Assembly: GCA_963839995.1 (NCBI GenBank)
Contig: CAWIXH010000017.1
Coordinates: 186,001 to 250,000, forward strand
DNA length: 64,000 bases
Origin: CAWIUB01 sp963839995
Lineage (GTDB): Bacteria; Actinomycetota; Actinomycetes; Mycobacteriales; Jatrophihabitantaceae
Direction: 5' to 3'
A model generated the notes under the pieces. That model made no database searches. It saw only the letters and a list, made by a program, of their open reading frames with translations, and had not been told where the DNA came from. Positions 18,401 to 26,563 of the stretch are shown piece after piece. How positions within the stretch are numbered: the first letter of the stretch is position 1; every line of letters starts with the position of its first letter. The position numbers and the translations under genes are program-made.

Positions 18401-18711
18401 TGGATCTGGAGCTCACCCACGAGCTGCGCCAGTTGGGGCTGGCCCGCGATGTCGTGCGGGTCGTCCAGGAAGCCCGCAAGGCGGCGGGCCTCGACGTCAC
18501 CGACCGCATCGAGCTGTGGTGGCGCGTGGGTGGCTCACCCGAGCCGGCCGAGGCGATCCGGACTCATCAGGAACAGCTGGCCGACGAGGTGCTGGCGGTG
18601 CGCATGACCGAAGGCGCCCCGGACGACCCGGCCGGACTGTTCCACACCGAGGACGACGACCTCGGACTGCACCTGTGGTTACGGCGTGGGACGGTACGCG
18701 ATCAGCCCTGA
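15439..18711 (+). CDS. ileS: isoleucyl-tRNA synthetase
   Basis: 1090 residues from ATG 15439, placed by the GAGGAG ribosome site and T-box leader; the frame open to 15268 would run through the riboswitch. Class Ia synthetase that charges tRNA-Ile and edits valine. The HIGH motif appears as GTHHV (about residue 88), the KMSKS loop as KMSKHLGN (about residue 634), with WDCHGLPVE, the editing domain between, and WFDSGSMPFAQ. The length and lack of a C-terminal zinc finger fit the long, eukaryote-like type found in actinobacteria. Its stop overlaps that of divIVA by 10 bases on the other strand. Confidence 0.96.
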   Translation: MMSEHRLRAKRAQAALSGANSAMSARAKSQVSYRYQPLPPHVDLPALDREVIDTWRATKVFQRSLEQTAAGPPWTFYEGPPTANGMPGTHHVEARVFKDVFPRFKTMKGQHVARMAGWDCHGLPVELAVEKELGFTGKPDIEAYGIAEFNAKCRESVQRHVGAFEAMSERMGYWADYEHAYWTMSPDYVESVWWALKQIFDKGLLVEDYRVTPYCPRCGTGLSDHELGQEGVYREVVDPSVYVRFPLTSGPWAGEADLLVWTTTPWTLVSNTSVAVNPNVGYLVVEEPDGTVLVRSGDGASGDRLPDGGTIRARYEGREMEGWTYRRPFELVEMPAATGTTPPNSVVLADYVTTSDGTGLVHQAPAFGADDLAAGRAYGLPVVNPIGPDGHFAADVPRVGGMFFKDADEPLVTDLKARGLLYRHVPYAHSYPHCWRCHTPLMYYALPSWYVRTTVIKDRLLAENEATNWFPETIKHGRYGDWLTNNVDWALSRDRYWGTPLPIWRNDADPSRTVCVGSLAELRELSGVDLRDPHRPFVDEVMFTRPDEDGTYRRVPQVIDAWFDSGSMPFAQFGAPHRNAELARENYPADFICEAIDQTRGWFYTLMAVGTLVFDHSSYRNVVCLGLLLAEDGRKMSKHLGNILEPMPLMEEHGADAVRWFMVAAGSPWSSRRVGHKILDEIASKVLRTYWSVASFQSLYARANDWTAVPMGSVSTQTEPLGTPLDRWALSEVHRLVAEVDDALESFDTQRAGRALAAYVDDLSNWYVRRSRRRFWGGDPAALSTLHECLHVLTRLLAPFVPFVTEKVWGALFASDEADSVHLASWPRADFAAVDDELRGQVALVRRVVELGRAARAESGVKTRQPLARALVSAPGWADIPATLRGEVTDELNVSELADLASAGELVELSVKPNYRALGKRFGPDTQAVAQAISAADPAQLVAAYRAGSVHVVVNGEPVAVSGDEIVVNETPRSGWAVASDAAETVALDLELTHELRQLGLARDVVRVVQEARKAAGLDVTDRIELWWRVGGSPEPAEAIRTHQEQLADEVLAVRMTEGAPDDPAGLFHTEDDDLGLHLWLRRGTVRDQP

Positions 18712-19571
18712 GCAGCGCCCCGCGTCACCTCGGCGGCGTCGCGCTGCTGCTGACCAGGCTGCGCCGGCTCGGCTCGGCCGCTCGCGTCCAGATCGCGCAG
18801 CTGGGATTCCAGGTAGCTCTTGAGCCGAGTGCGATACTCCCGCTCGAACGTGCGCAGCTGCTCGACCCGCCGCTCCAGCGACTCCTTGCGCTGTTCGAAC
18901 TGGGCGGTGATCGTCGACGCGCGCTGCTCGGCGTCGCGGAGGGCCTGCGCAGCCTGCGTCTGAGCCTCGCCGAGGTGCTTTTCCGATGCTGTCTTGGCAT
19001 CGTTGATCGTGGCTTGAGCGTTGGCCTGTGCTTCGGCAAGCAGCCGGTCGGCCTCGGCCTTCGACTGGGCCAGGTGGGTGTCGGCGGTCTGCTGGGCCAG
19101 CGCCAGCATCTGCACCGCCTGGACGTGATGAGCCTCACTGCTGGCCGACGCCCCCTCGGCCGCGCCCTGCTGCGCGGCAGCAGCGGCCTGCTGGGCGTGC
19201 TGCAGATCCTGCCGGCTCTGCGCCAGCGCCTGCTCCGCCTGGGCCAGCTGCTGCTGTAGCGCCACGACCTGCTGGGCCGCACCGTCGTGACCGGAAGCGA
19301 CGGCCTGCTCCAACTCGCCGATGCGCACCTTGAGGCGGCTGTTCTCGTCGCGGACAGCCGCGAGCTCGGCCGGGTTGGCGCCGCCGCCGCCGCCATTCGC
19401 GCCGGCCGCGCCCGGCCGGGAGCGCATGTCGTTGTTCTCCTCGATCAGTCGAGACAGCTCGACCTCGACGACGTCGAGGAACGCGTCGACCTCTTCCTCG
19501 TCATATCCGCGCTTACCGATCGGCGGCTTCTTGAAGGCCACATTATGGACCTCGGCGGGAGTCAGCGGCAT
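18702..19571 (-). CDS. divIVA: DivIVA/Wag31 polar growth protein
   Basis: 289 residues; ATG 19571 with ribosome site GAGGTGA. The N-terminal membrane-targeting domain reads PLTPAEVHNVAFKKPPIGKR then GYDEEEVDAFLDVVE, the DivIVA hallmark. A Gly/Asn-rich linker follows at about residues 50-65, then a long Ala/Gln/Glu-rich coiled coil (about 65-265) and a hydrophilic tail. In actinobacteria it marks poles, recruits cell-wall synthesis and is a Ser/Thr kinase target. It is the last gene of the divisome string ftsZ-yggS-sepF-yggT-divIVA. The Ala/Gln-rich coil is longer than in mycobacterial Wag31 (about 260 residues). Confidence 0.94.
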   Translation of the reverse strand: MPLTPAEVHNVAFKKPPIGKRGYDEEEVDAFLDVVEVELSRLIEENNDMRSRPGAAGANGGGGGANPAELAAVRDENSRLKVRIGELEQAVASGHDGAAQQVVALQQQLAQAEQALAQSRQDLQHAQQAAAAAQQGAAEGASASSEAHHVQAVQMLALAQQTADTHLAQSKAEADRLLAEAQANAQATINDAKTASEKHLGEAQTQAAQALRDAEQRASTITAQFEQRKESLERRVEQLRTFEREYRTRLKSYLESQLRDLDASGRAEPAQPGQQQRDAAEVTRGAAQG

Positions 19572-19706
19572 AGGGTCACCTCGGGATCGTCAGCTGCGCA
19601 GCCGGGCTACCGCGCAGCGTGTTCACGGTGCGGATGATGCAGGTGGTTCGGTGATGATGCAAGCCGGAACCCTCCATCAGGGCCGGCCGACCCCCGTCTA
19701 GCTGGT

Positions 19707-19994
19707 CTAGGCAAGGGACAGAGCCAGCAACCGAAGAGCCAGGATACCGATCCACAGGATCATGATGCTCAGGTCAAGGCTCAGACTACCCAGTCGCACC
19801 GGCGGGATGAGCCGCCGAAGCAGCTTCACCGGCGGGTCCGTGCTCGCATAGACGAGCTCCAAGCCGACCGCCGTGACGCCGACCGGACGCCACGATCGGG
19901 CGAACTGCCGGGTGATGTCGACGATGATGCGGGCCAGCACCAGCAGCAGATACAGGTAGAGAACGAAGGCGATGACACCCCAGAACAGCGTCAT
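19707..19994 (-). CDS. YggT family membrane protein
   Basis: 95 residues from ATG 19994 with ribosome site AGGAG nine bases upstream. Two hydrophobic segments (FWGVIAFVLYLYLLLVLARI and LSIMILWIGILALRLLALSL) flank the conserved amphipathic middle TDPPVKLLRRLIPPVRLGSL of the YggT/YlmG family. YlmG-type proteins are encoded beside sepF in Gram-positive bacteria and plastids and are linked to septum and nucleoid placement, with no known enzymatic role. Lies 73 bases after sepF and 135 bases before divIVA. Confidence 0.92.
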   Translation of the reverse strand: MTLFWGVIAFVLYLYLLLVLARIIVDITRQFARSWRPVGVTAVGLELVYASTDPPVKLLRRLIPPVRLGSLSLDLSIMILWIGILALRLLALSLA

Positions 19995-20067
19995 CGCAGC
20001 GGCTCCTGACAGGTCGGCAACGGGCGGTCCCCCTCCATGGTGCCAGGAGCCGCGGGCCGACTGTGCG

Positions 20068-20577
20068 CTACGACTGGTTGAAGAAGCCACCCTCGGCGAT
20101 GCGCGCCTTGTCTGCCGCGGTGACCGTCACATTGTTCGGACTGAGCAGGAACACCTTGGCGGTGACCCGCTCGATGCGTCCGTGCAGTCCGAAGGTGAGT
20201 CCGGCAGCGAAGTCGACGAGGCGCTTGGCGTCCGCGTCGTCCATCTCGGAGAGGTTCATGATCACCGGGGTCGACGAGCGGAAGTGCTCGCCGATGGTTC
20301 GGGCCTCGTTGTAGGTGCGTGGGTGCAGCGTGGTGATGCGGTAGCCAGGGTAGTCGTACTCGGCGTATTGGCCGTTCTGGTCGGTGTCGGACCACTCGCG
20401 CTGCTGGACGATCTTCGAATCCCCGCGGGCGTAGCGCGATTCGGCACCGTAGTCACCGTTGCGCGAGGCGGCGCGATGATCGTAGGAGTCGTAGGACTCC
20501 TTGCCGTCGGCGACGGCGTCTTCGTCGTCCTCGACCAGGCCGAGATAGACGCCCATCTTCCGCATGGCTCCGGGCAT
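20068..20577 (-). CDS. sepF: SepF cell-division protein
   Basis: 169 residues from ATG 20577, with purine-rich GGAGGAC just before it. The N-terminal amphipathic membrane helix MRKMGVYLGLVEDD is typical. An acidic linker follows, then the C-terminal SepF core from about residue 85 (YRITTLHPRTYNEARTIGEH ... VIMNLSEMDDADAKRLVDF) ending EGGFFNQS. SepF tethers FtsZ to the membrane and is essential in actinobacteria, which lack FtsA. It sits two genes after ftsZ, whose C-terminal peptide is its docking site. Confidence 0.95.
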   Translation of the reverse strand: MPGAMRKMGVYLGLVEDDEDAVADGKESYDSYDHRAASRNGDYGAESRYARGDSKIVQQREWSDTDQNGQYAEYDYPGYRITTLHPRTYNEARTIGEHFRSSTPVIMNLSEMDDADAKRLVDFAAGLTFGLHGRIERVTAKVFLLSPNNVTVTAADKARIAEGGFFNQS

Positions 20578-20617
20578 GTCGTCCTCCACTCGCTGCTGCA
20601 ACGATCTTTGCAGGACG

Positions 20618-21349
20618 CTAGCCGATATTCCCGCTTCTAAGGCCTAGCAACGCCGATCCGATCCGGATGTGTGTCGCGCCGTATTCGACGGCCGCTTCCA
20701 GGTCCGCGCTCATGCCAGCCGATATCGAGGCTGCCGCGGGGTGCCGGGCGCGCACCCGTTCGGATACTCGGGCCAGGTTCGCGAACGCGACGCGGGGGTC
20801 GGCGGCCATCGGGGCCACAGCCATCACCCCGGACAGGTGCAGCCCTTCGGTGGCCGCGACCACGTCGGCAAGCGGCAGGACCCCTGGCTCGGGGACTCCC
20901 CCACGTGCCGGATCGCCGTCGAGACTCACCTGGACGAACACGTCGATCCGCCGCTTCGCACGCTGCGCGCCTGCGCCGAGCGCGCCTGCCACCTGCGGGC
21001 GGTCGACCGAGTGCACGACGTCGGCGTAGCGGGCGACCGACCGACACTTGTTCGTCTGCAGCCGCCCGACGAAGTGCCAGCGGGCTGTGGCCCCTGCATC
21101 TGCGAATGCTGCCGACACGTCCGCCACCTTGCCGCGCGCCTCCTGGTCACGGCTCTCGCCGAAGTCGCGGATGCCGAGGCCCGCGAGGATCTCGACGTCA
21201 GAGGCCGGAAAGCCTTTGGTGACAGCGATAACCGTGATCGCCCGCGGGTCCCGGCCCACGCGCGAGCAGGCGTCGGCCAGGCGGGCGCGAAACGCGGCCA
21301 GGGACGCGACGAGCTCCGCCTGTCTGTGGGGATCGAGCGAACCGATCAC
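20618..21349 (-). CDS. pyridoxal-phosphate homeostasis protein (YggS/PROSC)
   Basis: 243 residues from GTG 21349. TIM-barrel protein of the alanine racemase N-terminal type that holds PLP. The PLP lysine is in ITVIAVTKGFPASDV, with FGESRDQEA, WHFVGRLQTNKCRSV, SVDRP and the terminal SAGMSADLEAAVEYGATHIRIGS. Not an enzyme as far as is known; it buffers free PLP. In most actinobacteria a pgeF/yfiH gene sits between ftsZ and this gene; here only 24 bases separate them. Confidence 0.93.
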   Translation of the reverse strand: MIGSLDPHRQAELVASLAAFRARLADACSRVGRDPRAITVIAVTKGFPASDVEILAGLGIRDFGESRDQEARGKVADVSAAFADAGATARWHFVGRLQTNKCRSVARYADVVHSVDRPQVAGALGAGAQRAKRRIDVFVQVSLDGDPARGGVPEPGVLPLADVVAATEGLHLSGVMAVAPMAADPRVAFANLARVSERVRARHPAAASISAGMSADLEAAVEYGATHIRIGSALLGLRSGNIG

Positions 21350-21373
21350 GCCGTGCTCTCGGCCCGGCGCCTG

Positions 21374-22507
21374 CTAGGGCTTGAGAAAGTCGGGGACGTC
21401 AAGCTCGTCGTCAAGATCGATCGCCGCACGGCCGACCCCGGATGCCGGCATCGACCAGGCCGGCTCATGCACCTTGCCCGCCCCGTCGTGGCTTGACCCG
21501 TTGGCTGAGCTCGCGACCACGGCAGGCTCGCGCCGCGGCTCGACCTTCTTGTAGGGCAGCTGGCCGCTGTCGAACCCGGCGGCGATGACCGTGACCTTGA
21601 CCTCGTCACCGAGCGTGTCGTCGATCACGGCGCCGAAGATGATGTTTGCCTCGGGATGCGCAGCCTCGGCCACGAGGGTGGCGGCGTCGTGGACCTCGAA
21701 CAGGCCGAGGTCCGAGCCGCCGTAGATCGACAGCAGCACACCGTGCGCGCCGTCCATGCTCGCCTCCAATAGCGGGCTCGCGATGGCGATCTCGGCGGCG
21801 TTGCGGGCTCGGCTCTCACCGCGCGAGGAGCCGATGCCCATCAGTGCGGACCCGGCCCCACTCATGATGCTCTTGACGTCGGCGAAGTCCAGGTTGATCA
21901 GGCCGGGCGTTGTGATCAGGTCGGTGATGCCTTGCACGCCGGAGAGCAGCACCTGGTCGGCGCTGCGGAACGCGTCCATGACGCTCACGTTCTTCTCCGA
22001 GATCTGCAGCAGCCGGTCGTTCGGGATGACAATCAGCGTGTCGCATTCGGCGCGCAGCGCGTCTATGCCGTCTTCGGCCTGGGTGGCACGCTTCTTGCCT
22101 TCGAAGGCGAACGGCCGGGTGACCACGCCGATCGTCAAGGCCCCGAGCTTGCGGGCGATGCTGGCGATGACCGGTGCGCCGCCGGTTCCGGTGCCGCCGC
22201 CTTCGCCAGCCGTAACGAACACCATGTCAGCGCCCTTGAGAACCTCTTCGATCTCGTCGCGGTGGTCCTCGGCTGCCTTTCGCCCGACCTCGGGCTGCGC
22301 GCCGGCCCCGAGGCCACGGGTGAGCTCGCGGCCGACGTCGAGCTTGACGTCGGCATCGCTCATCAGCAGCGCCTGTGCATCGGTGTTCACCGCAATGAAC
22401 TCGACACCCTTGAGGCCGACTTCGATCATCCGGTTGACGGCATTGACGCCGCCGCCGCCGACACCGACGACCTTGATGACTGCGAGGTAGTTGTGTGGAG
22501 GGGTCAT
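21374..22507 (-). CDS. ftsZ: cell-division GTPase FtsZ
   Basis: 377 residues; ATG 22507 with ribosome site GGAGG. The tubulin signature GGGTGTG is at about residues 103-109; the N-terminal AVIKVVGVGGGGVNAVNRMI binds nucleotide, and the T7 catalytic loop reads NLDFADVKSIM. The C-terminal peptide IDLDDELDVPDFLKP is the docking site for SepF and FtsW. It forms the Z-ring. The first ATG of the open frame (22531) lacks a ribosome site. The long intergenic region upstream of it may carry its own promoter. Confidence 0.97.
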   Translation of the reverse strand: MTPPHNYLAVIKVVGVGGGGVNAVNRMIEVGLKGVEFIAVNTDAQALLMSDADVKLDVGRELTRGLGAGAQPEVGRKAAEDHRDEIEEVLKGADMVFVTAGEGGGTGTGGAPVIASIARKLGALTIGVVTRPFAFEGKKRATQAEDGIDALRAECDTLIVIPNDRLLQISEKNVSVMDAFRSADQVLLSGVQGITDLITTPGLINLDFADVKSIMSGAGSALMGIGSSRGESRARNAAEIAIASPLLEASMDGAHGVLLSIYGGSDLGLFEVHDAATLVAEAAHPEANIIFGAVIDDTLGDEVKVTVIAAGFDSGQLPYKKVEPRREPAVVASSANGSSHDGAGKVHEPAWSMPASGVGRAAIDLDDELDVPDFLKP

Positions 22508-22784
22508 GAGCCGGCCTCCGATCGAGCACACTGCAGGAGCGCAGGGAGGAGGCCGGCGGGGTATTCGGTCATCAGGCCACCACGCTTGATCGGTGGCCGG
22601 GTGGTGGTGTCATGGGCACCTGCTTCCACTCGTCGGTTGTGCCGCTGTTGGCTCACTGCTGACTCGCCGTTGACTCGCTGTGATGAACCCTCACCCTCAA
22701 GTAGACCGTAAACGTTATGTCAACCTAGGATGTTGATGCGACGGTACGTAACCGAACGACCGTTTCAAGCAGGCGCGCCGTGTG
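22508..22784. other. ftsQ-ftsZ intergenic region
   Basis: 277 bases between the ftsQ stop and the ftsZ start, the longest gap inside the division string. It contains a TTGACA on the minus strand (22723-22718) but no good -10 at the right distance, and a short AT-richer patch around 22700-22735. A separate ftsZ promoter is likely by analogy with other actinobacteria, but I cannot place it. Confidence 0.4.
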
Positions 22785-23525
22785 TCAGCGCGCAAACACC
22801 TCGTCCGGGTTACTGACGTCGAAGACCGACCCGGGCTGCCCGAGCAGGGTGGGCAGTATCCGAGCCTTGTCGGCGCTGCGGTCGGTATTCCCCCAGCGCA
22901 CCGTGCGCTGGTCGCGCAGCTGCAAGGTGATGGAACCGGGGTCACCCGCCTGGATCGCGGCCAGCTTGCTCAGCACGGCAGCTGGCAGAACGCCCGCGAC
23001 ACTCGCGACTGCTTCGCCGGTGGCCTCCCCTGCCTCGCCCGGCGGGACGTCGAAGCGCGGCAACCCCGCCGGTGTCGTGGGCGCCGTCCGGAACTGCTTG
23101 CCGGTCTTGTCGACCAGCACCATACCCGCGCCACGTGTGACATAACCCACAGCCACCCGCTCGGTCACTGAGATCGTCACCGTCGAGGGATACGAGACCG
23201 CGACACGCGCGGTCGCAATCTCGGGCAGGGCGGCAACCTGCGCCCGGATCACGCCGGTGTCCAGCCGGATCAACGGCCGGCCGTGCGGAACCCGCGCCGC
23301 GCCGCGTATCCGTGCAGCGCTCACTGTGTGGTTGCCGCGGACGGTGACCTGATTGGCCCCGAGCACCGGGCTGAATGCCACGACCCAGACGACCACGGCC
23401 ACCGCGCAGATGACCACGGCGACGAGGATCAGCCGGCGGCGCCAGCGATGCGTGCGGCGGCTGCGCTGTGGCGGGCGAGTCCGGCGGCCCGGGCGGACCG
23501 GCTGGCGCCGCAGCTCGGTACTCAT
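22785..23525 (-). CDS. ftsQ: cell-division protein FtsQ
   Basis: 246 residues; ATG 23525 overlaps the murC stop (ATGA), which fixes the start. A basic N-terminal cytoplasmic tail of about 35 residues (RRTHRWRRR), one membrane helix (LILVAVVICAVAVVVWVVAF), then the POTRA domain beginning SPVLGANQVTVRGNHTVSAA, and a beta domain ending SNPDEVFAR. FtsQ bridges early and late divisome proteins outside the membrane. It completes the translationally coupled run murC-ftsQ. Confidence 0.93.
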   Translation of the reverse strand: MSTELRRQPVRPGRRTRPPQRSRRTHRWRRRLILVAVVICAVAVVVWVVAFSPVLGANQVTVRGNHTVSAARIRGAARVPHGRPLIRLDTGVIRAQVAALPEIATARVAVSYPSTVTISVTERVAVGYVTRGAGMVLVDKTGKQFRTAPTTPAGLPRFDVPPGEAGEATGEAVASVAGVLPAAVLSKLAAIQAGDPGSITLQLRDQRTVRWGNTDRSADKARILPTLLGQPGSVFDVSNPDEVFAR

Positions 23526-25126
23526 ATGCCGGGCTGCCCGGCGGTGCCGGCGGCGGCCACGGCGGCGAGGATCTCCGGGCACAGCAGGTACACGTCCCCG
23601 ATCCCCATCGTTACGACGACGTCGCCCGGACGGGCGAGCTGCGCGACGCGCCCAGGCAGCGCGGCGTAACTGGGTTCGTAGACGACGTGCTGCGCGGGCA
23701 AGGTGATCTGCTCGGCGATCAGCGCGCCGGTCACGCCCGGTATCGGCTCCTCGCGCGCCGGGAAGATGTCCATCACTACCGCGATGTCGGCAACCGACAT
23801 CGCTTCGGCGAACTGCGTCGCGAAGGTCTGCGTGCGGCTGTACGTGCCGGGTTGGAAGACGCCGATCAGTCGGCCGCCGGCTGGGACGACCGCCCGCGCC
23901 GCGCGCAGCTCTGCGGCCACCTCGGTCGGATGGTGCGCGTAGTCGTCGTAGACCCGGACGCCGTCCGCCGTCCCGCGCAGCTCGAAGCGGCGGTGGACGC
24001 CCTGAAAGCCGCCCCACGCCCGCACCACCGCCGCCACGTCCAGGCCGAGCTCGGCGGCGAGCGCCAAGGCCGCCGCCGCGTTGTGCGCCATGTGCCGGCC
24101 AACCAGCGAGCCGACCCGAACCGGCACGCGGCCGATTCGTCCAGTGCTGACGCTGAATTCCACCCCGCCGGGCTGCTCGACGATGTCGGCCACCCGAACG
24201 TCGGCGTCGGCAGACTCGCCGTAGGTCAGCACCCGCCGCCCCCTGGCCCGGGCGTAGTCGCTGACGCGGCGAGCGCCCGCGTCGTCCGCACTGGCCACCA
24301 GCAGCCCGTCCGCGTCGATCCGGTCGACGAACTGTTCGAAGGCGCGGTGGATCCCCTCGAGGTCGCCGTGGTTCTCCAGGTGATCGGCCTCGACGTTGGT
24401 GACGATCGCCGCGACCGGGTGCGTGAGCAGGAACGATCCGTCGCTCTCGTCCGCCTCGACGATCGCGAGCTCGCCGCTGCCATAGTGCGCGTTCAGCCCG
24501 GTCTCGTAGAGGTTGCCGCCGATGGCGAAGGACGGATCGAGCTGGCAGGCCTGCGCTGCGACTGTCAGCAGCGACGTGGTCGTCGTCTTGCCATGCGTGC
24601 CGGAGACGGCCACGCAACGCTGGCCTTCCAGACCCGCGGCCAGCGCCGCCGCGCGGCGCAGTACCGGCTTGCCACTTGCCCGAGCCGCGACGAACTCCGG
24701 GTGCCGCGGATTGATCGCCGTCGTGTAGACGAAGCTGTCGGCGTCCGCGAGATGGTCCGGCGAATTGCCGATCTGCACGTCCGCGCCGATCGCCCGCAGG
24801 GCCGCCGTCGTGGCGGAGTCCCGCGCCTCGCAGCCGCTAACCGGCACACCGCGCGCGATGAGAATCCGCGCCAAGCCGCTCATCCCCGCTCCGGCGATGC
24901 CCATGACGTGGACCCGGCCGAGTTCCGCGAGTTTGGGCACGACGTCGGTCGGCGCGCTGCGAACCAGAGCCGCACCGGGCGCCGCCCAGTCGGCCGGTCG
25001 GTCGATGTCAGCGTCCCGGGTCGGGCGGGTCACCACGGGATTTCGCCCGTCGTCCATGTCGGCGTCACGCGGACCAGCATGCCCTGCAGTGGCTGGCGTG
25101 ATTCGCTCAGTTCCCCGCTCGCTCAC
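23522..25126 (-). CDS. murC: UDP-N-acetylmuramate-L-alanine ligase
   Basis: 534 residues from GTG 25126 (GTGA overlap with ftsW). Adds L-Ala to UDP-MurNAc, the first peptide step of peptidoglycan synthesis. MGIAGAGMSGLARIL (UDP site, about 75-89), GTHGKTTTT P-loop (about 177-185), EADESDGSF and DDYAHHPTE are diagnostic. The first 62 residues are an extra polar tail not usual in MurC (normally about 460-490 residues); an internal ATG at 25057 is possible, but the coupling overlap favours the long form. Unusually it directly follows ftsW, where murG would be expected. Confidence 0.95.
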   Translation of the reverse strand: MSERGTERITPATAGHAGPRDADMDDGRNPVVTRPTRDADIDRPADWAAPGAALVRSAPTDVVPKLAELGRVHVMGIAGAGMSGLARILIARGVPVSGCEARDSATTAALRAIGADVQIGNSPDHLADADSFVYTTAINPRHPEFVAARASGKPVLRRAAALAAGLEGQRCVAVSGTHGKTTTTSLLTVAAQACQLDPSFAIGGNLYETGLNAHYGSGELAIVEADESDGSFLLTHPVAAIVTNVEADHLENHGDLEGIHRAFEQFVDRIDADGLLVASADDAGARRVSDYARARGRRVLTYGESADADVRVADIVEQPGGVEFSVSTGRIGRVPVRVGSLVGRHMAHNAAAALALAAELGLDVAAVVRAWGGFQGVHRRFELRGTADGVRVYDDYAHHPTEVAAELRAARAVVPAGGRLIGVFQPGTYSRTQTFATQFAEAMSVADIAVVMDIFPAREEPIPGVTGALIAEQITLPAQHVVYEPSYAALPGRVAQLARPGDVVVTMGIGDVYLLCPEILAAVAAAGTAGQPGI

Positions 25127-26559
25127 CGGGCCGCCCGGCGTGACGGTGGTTCAGTGCCGGTGGGCCGCGTCGGCCGGCTGGGCACGGCTGGGCTCCGGGC
25201 GGCCGCTGGTCCCGGCCCACCCACGGCGGCTGCCGCCCGCACGCGTGCGGCGGCCGGCGCGGCGGCCGGCCGTGCCGGGTGGCGCTTCGGCGCGACGTAC
25301 GGCTTGGGGACTGGTAACCGCAGCCACCGCTCGACGCGTGAGCGCGTGCCGGCGATGGCGGCTCGATGCGCTGCCGATGCCGCGGCTGGCTCGTGACGGG
25401 CGAAGGAGACGAGCATGCCAAACACGATGAACGTCGATATCAACGATGCCCCGCCGGCGGAGATGAACGGCAGCGGGATGCCGGTTACCGGCAGCAGCGC
25501 GGTGACGTAGCCCATGTTGATCAGCGCCTGACCGCAGATCCAGACTGCCGAGGTCCCGGCCGCCAGCTGCACGAACGGATCGCGGCTGCGCCGCGACACC
25601 CGGATGGCGCTATAGGCGAACAGGCCGAACAGCAGCAGTACCGTCGCCGAGCCGATCAGGCCGAGCTCCTCACCGATGACCGAGAAGACGTAGTCGGTGT
25701 TCGCATTGGGCACCCACAGGTACTTCGACGTGCCGTTACCCAGACCCACCCCGAACACGCCGCCGGACGCAAGCGAATAGAGCCCCTCGACGGCGTGGAA
25801 ACCCGTCGTCTGCGCGTCCTTGAACGGATCGGTGAACGTGAGCAGGCGCTGCAGCCGGTACGGCGCGCTCACGGCGAGTATCCCGACACCCGCAACCGAG
25901 ACCAGCAGAACCCCGAAGAAGTACCGCAACGGCGCGCCGATCATCCACAACAGGCCGAGCAGGATCAGCACGAAGCACAAGGTGGTGCCGAGATCGGGCT
26001 CGATCATCACCAAGGCCATGACCAGGACGAACGCCGGCACGAGCGGAACGAACAGATGTCGAGCGCGGGTCAGCGTGCCGAGCTGCTGTTTGCGCGCGAG
26101 CAGGTCCGCGCCCCAAAGGAGAATCGCGAGCTTCGCGAACTCCGAGGGCTGGACCTCGAGCGGGCCGAGGTCGACCCAGCGCCGCGCACCGAACGCGCTG
26201 ACCCCGATGCCCGGCACAAGCACGGCAAGCAGCGACGCGATGGCGAGGAACAGCGCCGGGTACGCCAGCAACCGGTAGGCGCGCGGAGGCAACCGCGTCG
26301 CGACGTAGCACACCGGGATGCCGAGGACCAGGAAGAAGCTCTGCTTGATCAACTGGGCCCACATCGCTCCGCCTTCGCTGTGCCCGGCGGCGATGGTCGT
26401 CGAGGCAGCCATCAAGATGCCGAAGCCGATCAAACCGACGCCGGCGAGCACCAGGAGCTGGACCGAGACATAGGGTCCGCCGAGGTAACGCCGGGCGCCG
26501 CGAATGATCGCATGCGATCGGTGGGGGCGGGCCGAAGCCCGAGCGGTAACCGTGCTCAT
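25123..26559 (-). CDS. ftsW: lipid II polymerase FtsW (SEDS family)
   Basis: 478 residues from ATG 26559, four bases after the murD stop. Ten predicted membrane helices with the SEDS motifs GARRWVDLGPLEVQPSEFAK (containing the catalytic-loop region) and PVTGIPLPFISAGG. It polymerises lipid II at the septum with FtsI. The C-terminal tail (about 90 residues after SFARHEP) is Ala/Pro/Arg-rich and cytoplasmic, the region that in mycobacteria contacts FtsZ. The next gene, murC, overlaps it by GTGA. Confidence 0.94.
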   Translation of the reverse strand: MSTVTARASARPHRSHAIIRGARRYLGGPYVSVQLLVLAGVGLIGFGILMAASTTIAAGHSEGGAMWAQLIKQSFFLVLGIPVCYVATRLPPRAYRLLAYPALFLAIASLLAVLVPGIGVSAFGARRWVDLGPLEVQPSEFAKLAILLWGADLLARKQQLGTLTRARHLFVPLVPAFVLVMALVMIEPDLGTTLCFVLILLGLLWMIGAPLRYFFGVLLVSVAGVGILAVSAPYRLQRLLTFTDPFKDAQTTGFHAVEGLYSLASGGVFGVGLGNGTSKYLWVPNANTDYVFSVIGEELGLIGSATVLLLFGLFAYSAIRVSRRSRDPFVQLAAGTSAVWICGQALINMGYVTALLPVTGIPLPFISAGGASLISTFIVFGMLVSFARHEPAAASAAHRAAIAGTRSRVERWLRLPVPKPYVAPKRHPARPAAAPAAARVRAAAAVGGPGPAAARSPAVPSRPTRPTGTEPPSRRAAR

Positions 26560-26563
26560 CGTG

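Noticed and set aside
22718..22723. TTGACA upstream of ftsZ as promoter
   Set aside because: No -10-like hexamer at 16-19 bases; kept only as a remark.
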